Shown here: piece after piece, positions 6,208 through 9,362 of the stretch
How positions within the stretch are numbered: the first letter of the stretch is position 1
Layout of the letters: each line of letters starts with the position of its first letter
Assembly: GCA_020849825.1 (NCBI GenBank)
Contig: JADZFP010000298.1
Location: 1-9,362, forward strand
Source of the DNA: Saprospiraceae bacterium
GTDB lineage: Bacteria; Bacteroidota; Bacteroidia; Chitinophagales; Saprospiraceae
DNA: 9,362 nt
Reading direction: 5' to 3'
Position numbers and translations under genes: made by a program
Notes under the pieces: model-generated
Database searches by the model: none
Told to the model about the DNA's origin: nothing
What the model saw: only the letters and a program-made list of their open reading frames with translations

Positions 6208-8359
6208 CCGAATCATCCGCTTTTTAACCCAAAAATGCCCCTGGCTGGCCGGCTTGCTGCTGTCGGGCGCCACCGTGCACGCCGAGCTGCGCCTGCCCGC
6301 TATTTTCGGGAGCCACATGGTACTGCAGCAAAACATGCCAGTGAAGCTATGGGGCTGGGGGGCGCCCAACGACGACATCTCGATCAGCTGCTCCTGGCTC
6401 CCGGGGCGCGAATTCAAACCCGTTGTGCAGCGCGAGACCCTGCGCTGGCAGATCGACATCCCGGGCGCCCGCGCCGACAACAAGCCGCAGCGCATCGTCA
6501 TCGATGGCGGCGGACGGCACATCGTGCTCGACGACCTGCTCTTCGGCGAAGTCTGGCTCTGTTCCGGTCAGTCGAACATGGAATGGCAGCCCTCCTGGGG
6601 CAACGTGGACGTCAGTGAAGCACAATTCAAAGCCGCCAACGATAAAAACCTGCGCTTTTTCACGGTACAACACGCCTCGACGGCCGAAGCGCAGGACGAT
6701 TGCGAAGGGCAATGGCAGATCAGCAGTGCCCATACCATGCGGTATTTCAGCGCAACGGCCTACTTCTTCGGGCGCGAACTGCGCGACCGGCTGGGTATCC
6801 CGGTCGGCCTGATCAATGCCAGCTGGGGCGGCACACCCATCGAGTCGTGGATGGACCCGGCTACCTTTCAGGACAGCCAGTTTGCCTCCGTCATCGACGA
6901 CAAGCACCCGGTCTGGAATTTCGGCCGGCCCGGCTCCCTTTTCAACGGCATGATCGCCCCCCTGACCCCGCTTCCCATCAAAGGCTTCCTCTGGTACCAG
7001 GGCGAAACAAATACCTACAACCCCGAAGAATACACGCGCCTGCTCGAACGCATGGCAACGGAATGGCGCGCCTTTTTCGTACACTCCAACCTGCCATTCT
7101 ATTACGTCCAGATCGCGCCTTTTCAATACCGCGTGCCCCGCGAAGGCGCAGCCGTTCAGGATGCCCAGCGGCGGGCTCTGCAACGGATACAACAGTCGGG
7201 CATGGTGGTCACCAACGACATCGGCGACTTGGCCGATATCCATCCGCGCAACAAAACCGATGTGGGCAAACGGTTGGCGGCCTGGGCGCTGACCCAAACT
7301 TACGGGCTGCCGGGCATCGCCTTTTCCGGGCCCTTGCTGCGGTCTTTTCAGGTTGAAAACGGAAGCATCCGCGCTTTTTTCGACTTTGCCGACGAGGGCC
7401 TGCGCACCCGCGACGGGCAAGCGCCCTGCTGTTTCGAAATAGCCGGTGAAGACCGGCGCTTTTATCCCGCCAAAGCTGTAATTGAGGGCAATACCATAGT
7501 GGCCAGCGCAGCGGAAGTACCCGCACCGCTCGCGCTTCGTTACGCGTTTTTTAATGAAGTAGAACCCAATCTGGTCAATGCCGCCGGGTTGCCCGCCTCC
7601 GGGTTTCGCACCGACGACTGGCGCGCCGTTTGGCCGCCATTGCAACTGGATGTCGACGATATTCAACCGGATGGCACAGCACAAATCCGTGTTGTTTGTA
7701 ACAAATCAGGATTCCGTATCCGCCAAACCCTCGATGGAACTGACCCGACGCCCGACAACGGCGCCTGGGTCGATTCGGAGCAATCCATTCGGGTCGGGCC
7801 CGACCAAATCCTGAAAGCGCGTGTTTTCGACGCGCAAATGGCGCCTTCCGACCGGATCGAAACATTCCGCCTGGTCCGCCACCTGGCCTCCGGCCGGCCG
7901 GTCGAGACCAGCGTACCGCCCAGTCAGCGATACCCCGGCTGCAGCGGCAGTCGCAGCCTGACCGACGGCTTGCACGGCGACGGCTACATCGAAGACAAGG
8001 CCTGGCAGGGCTACGAAGGGGAAAAACAAATACAATGGACAATCGATCTGGGCGAAACGCGAACCATCAAAGAAGTCAGCGCCACCTTCCTGGTGGCCAT
8101 ACAAAGCTGGGTATTTCCGCCCAAAACCCTGCGCCTGGAAATCTCGGCCGACGGGAAGAATTTCAAACCGGCGGGCAAACTGGCCAAAGGAGTTCCCGGC
8201 CCAAGGCAACAGACTTTCGTCGATAAAATGACGATCCCGGTGCACGGAGAAGCCCGTTTTATCCGGCTCAGCGCGCGCGCCCTGCCGAAGTGCCCGGACT
8301 GGCACCCCGGCAAGGGGCAAAAAGCCTGGTTGTTTGTGGATGAGAGTGTGGTAAAGTGA
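6194..8359 (+). CDS. Secreted sialate O-acetylesterase with chitobiase-C-like and discoidin-like domains
   Basis: This 721-residue exported protein has a signal peptide with likely cleavage after VHA (residue 30). The SGNH/SASA esterase core carries the block I motif WLCSGQSNMEW with nucleophile S127, then NASWGGTPIESW (208-219), WYQGETN (267-273) and the D348-I-H350 catalytic block. It ends at the typical GLPASGFRTDDW. It would remove O-acetyl groups from sialic acids or related glycans. Residues about 485-562 (SGFRIRQTLDGTDPTP ... ILKARVFD) look like a CHB_HEX_C_1/chitobiase C-terminal fold. Residues about 585-721 (LTDGLHGD ... WTIDLGETRTIKEVSATFL ... KTLRLEISADGKNF ... ARFIRLSA) look like an F5/8 type C carbohydrate-binding domain. 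The ATG overlaps the end of dedA by 14 nt and follows an AAGAAG purine stretch, so translation is probably coupled. No SusC/SusD genes or other glycan genes are in the window. Confidence 0.93.
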   Translation: MPRHNRIIRFLTQKCPWLAGLLLSGATVHAELRLPAIFGSHMVLQQNMPVKLWGWGAPNDDISISCSWLPGREFKPVVQRETLRWQIDIPGARADNKPQRIVIDGGGRHIVLDDLLFGEVWLCSGQSNMEWQPSWGNVDVSEAQFKAANDKNLRFFTVQHASTAEAQDDCEGQWQISSAHTMRYFSATAYFFGRELRDRLGIPVGLINASWGGTPIESWMDPATFQDSQFASVIDDKHPVWNFGRPGSLFNGMIAPLTPLPIKGFLWYQGETNTYNPEEYTRLLERMATEWRAFFVHSNLPFYYVQIAPFQYRVPREGAAVQDAQRRALQRIQQSGMVVTNDIGDLADIHPRNKTDVGKRLAAWALTQTYGLPGIAFSGPLLRSFQVENGSIRAFFDFADEGLRTRDGQAPCCFEIAGEDRRFYPAKAVIEGNTIVASAAEVPAPLALRYAFFNEVEPNLVNAAGLPASGFRTDDWRAVWPPLQLDVDDIQPDGTAQIRVVCNKSGFRIRQTLDGTDPTPDNGAWVDSEQSIRVGPDQILKARVFDAQMAPSDRIETFRLVRHLASGRPVETSVPPSQRYPGCSGSRSLTDGLHGDGYIEDKAWQGYEGEKQIQWTIDLGETRTIKEVSATFLVAIQSWVFPPKTLRLEISADGKNFKPAGKLAKGVPGPRQQTFVDKMTIPVHGEARFIRLSARALPKCPDWHPGKGQKAWLFVDESVVK

Positions 8360-8363
8360 TTTT

Positions 8364-9059
8364 TCAGTCGATTTTCCGGAACCGGGCAATCTCCTTGCCG
8401 TCCCGATACAGGATCAGGCGCAGGTTTTCGATTTTGAACGTGTTGGCCGCGGTGAAAATGGCGAAATACTCGCTTTCGGCCTTTCCGTTGTCGCAGGCCA
8501 TCATGGAGGAGCCCATGCCGCTGAACCGGATGTAGGAGCCATACGTTTCGATTTGCCCGAAATACTGGTTGCAGGGCGCGTTGCCGCCAAAACGCTTCTC
8601 TGTCAGGTTGATTTCCAGCATCGGCTTTTTTTCCAAAGGCAGCGCATTCAAGGCCGGTTTGTCGGCGGCGGATTCAAACGCCCAGATGTCGTACAGGCGC
8701 ATGTCGGGGGGCGAGGGCTTTTTCTCCAGCACTTCCAGCAAATTGTACAAATGCGTGGAGCCGCCGGGTGTGGGATTTAGCACCTTATGAACGCGGACTT
8801 TTAACTTGTATTCATAGCCCGCTTCGTAAAAGAAGCCCTCGATGGGGTCGCGGAGAAATTTCCAGTCCTGCTCATTTTCGGCTTTTACCAAAAGGCATTC
8901 GCTCAATTCTGGCCCCGGACAGGCTCGGTTGTGGTTGGCGACGAGCAAAACCTGAATCCCGTCGTTTGTTGTAAAAAACGCTGCGTCCTGATTCGGCCGG
9001 GTTGTTTTGCAGGCAGCGAGCAGGCTGATGACAGCGAAAAGCAGCAGGTTGTTACGCAT
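8364..9059 (-). CDS. Lipoprotein with DUF4377 and META (HslJ-like) domains
   Basis: The ATG at 9059 gives a 231-residue protein opening with MRNNLLLFAVISLLAAC. This is a lipoprotein signal with lipobox L14-A-A-C17, so it is anchored to the envelope after LspA cleavage. Residues about 34-114 match a DUF4377 pattern (IQVLLVANHNRACPG, ECLLVKA, IEGFFYEAGYEYKLKV, NPTPGGSTHLYNLLEV) with C47 and C55. Residues about 146-229 match the META/HslJ pattern (LEINLTEKRFGGNAPCNQYFG, GSSMMACDNGKAESEYFAIF) with C163 and C189. Function is unknown; META domains occur in heat-inducible or stress-related envelope proteins. The open frame extends 69 codons further upstream, but that part has no lipoprotein logic and runs into the aldolase gene. 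It converges with the esterase gene, with only 4 nt between the stops. Confidence 0.88.
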   Translation of the reverse strand: MRNNLLLFAVISLLAACKTTRPNQDAAFFTTNDGIQVLLVANHNRACPGPELSECLLVKAENEQDWKFLRDPIEGFFYEAGYEYKLKVRVHKVLNPTPGGSTHLYNLLEVLEKKPSPPDMRLYDIWAFESAADKPALNALPLEKKPMLEINLTEKRFGGNAPCNQYFGQIETYGSYIRFSGMGSSMMACDNGKAESEYFAIFTAANTFKIENLRLILYRDGKEIARFRKID

Positions 9060-9101
9060 GGAATGGTATTGTTTGGTGAATAGAATAGATGCCGTAAAAA
9101 C

Positions 9102-9109
9102 CGAATTTA
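9102..9109 (-). promoter_or_regulatory. Candidate -7 element for the lipoprotein gene
   Basis: On the minus strand the bases read TAAATTCG, a TAnnTTcG variant of the Bacteroidota -7 box, about 43 nt before the lipoprotein ATG and just after the aldolase terminator. No clear -33 element is seen. Confidence 0.25.
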
Positions 9110-9112
9110 CAC

Positions 9113-9168
9113 AAAAAGAAACGCGCAGATACCTCCCGAATGAGTATATCCGGAGCAATATCTGCGCG
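9113..9168 (-). terminator. Intrinsic terminator of the aldolase gene
   Basis: On the minus strand, a perfect 10-bp stem (CGCGCAGATA, arms at 9159-9168 and 9122-9131) encloses a 27-nt loop that contains a further CTCC/GGAG pairing. It is followed directly by a T-rich run (TTTCTTTTT, 9113-9121). It starts 13 nt after the aldolase stop, which is the expected place, and it separates that gene from the lipoprotein gene. Confidence 0.85.
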
Positions 9169-9181
9169 CAAGCAATGAAAA

Positions 9182-9362
9182 TCAGGCGTTTCGGCCCAGG
9201 CAATTCAAATCTTCGAAAGCCTGGCGGAGCCGCGTCACGAAGCTTTTTTCGCCTTCGCGCAGCCAAACCCGCGGGTCGTAGTATTTTTTATTGGGCTTGT
9301 CGGCGCCATCGGGGTTGCCGATCTGGCCCTGCAGGTAGCCTTTTTTCGCTTCGTAGTAGCCG
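9182..9362 (-). CDS. fbaA: Class II fructose-bisphosphate aldolase, C-terminal fragment
   Basis: The last 59 codons of a gene entering from the right edge read GYYEAKKGYLQGQIGNPDGA, then DKPNKKYYDPRVWLREGEKS, then FVTRLRQAFEDLNCLGRNA and TGA. This is the highly conserved C-terminal end of the long class II (zinc) aldolase, where E. coli FbaA has YLQGQLGNPKGEDQPNKKYYDPRVWLR. The enzyme interconverts fructose 1,6-bisphosphate with dihydroxyacetone phosphate and glyceraldehyde 3-phosphate in glycolysis and gluconeogenesis. The zinc ligands and catalytic Asp lie outside the window. It is followed by a strong intrinsic terminator. Confidence 0.94.
   Translation of the reverse strand, partial: GYYEAKKGYLQGQIGNPDGADKPNKKYYDPRVWLREGEKSFVTRLRQAFEDLNCLGRNA

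Noticed and set aside
6347..7684. 445-codon minus-strand open frame antisense to the esterase
   Set aside because: A shadow of a GC-rich coding strand; the composition has no domain, signal or motif, whereas the plus-strand esterase is complete.
9060..9266. 69-codon N-terminal extension of the lipoprotein frame
   Set aside because: It crosses the aldolase terminator and gene, and it would bury the clear lipoprotein signal starting at 9059.

Overview
The window looks like an ordinary chromosomal segment of a Bacteroidota bacterium, probably from the Saprospiria or a nearby class. The evidence is a DUF4377/META lipoprotein, a sialate O-acetylesterase with accessory domains, AT-rich leaders with no clear Shine-Dalgarno and TAnnTTcG-like promoter elements, moderately high GC, and a block of the 'CTCTGCGCC / GCAAAGTCGCAAAG' dispersed repeat that I recall from many environmental Bacteroidota genomes. 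The species cannot be fixed from the sequence alone.

Layout: (1) nt 1-2522, plus strand: a tight three-gene cluster. It holds the 3' part of an exported protein with five 38-40-residue helical repeats, a Tyr/Trp/His-rich segment and a charged Pro-rich tail; then a stand-alone two-CBS-domain protein; then a small protein of the eRF1/Pelota-like ('translational machinery protein') type. (2) nt 2523-3050: a non-coding interval between convergent genes, filled by a 453-bp repeat block with three ~130-bp units and strong hairpins. (3) nt 3051-5373, minus strand: an FAD/NADPH oxidoreductase of the GltD type with an N-terminal Fer4_20 domain and a C-terminal two-cluster ferredoxin domain, followed after 28 nt by lspA (signal peptidase II), probably cotranscribed. 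(4) nt 5374-5550: a divergent intergenic region with a perfect 12-bp palindrome. (5) nt 5551-8359, plus strand: a DedA-family membrane protein overlapping by 14 nt a secreted three-domain sialate O-acetylesterase. (6) nt 8364-9362, minus strand: a DUF4377+META lipoprotein, an intrinsic terminator, and the 3' end of class II fructose-bisphosphate aldolase.

How the genes relate: LspA would process lipoproteins such as the DUF4377/META one. DedA and the esterase are translationally linked but have no obvious shared pathway. The oxidoreductase should pass electrons between NAD(P)H, flavin and iron-sulfur clusters, but no partner subunit is visible here. I found no clear defence, mobile or biosynthetic system. 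The items most worth a second look are the repeat-built exported protein with its CBS and eRF1-like neighbours, and the hairpin repeat block.
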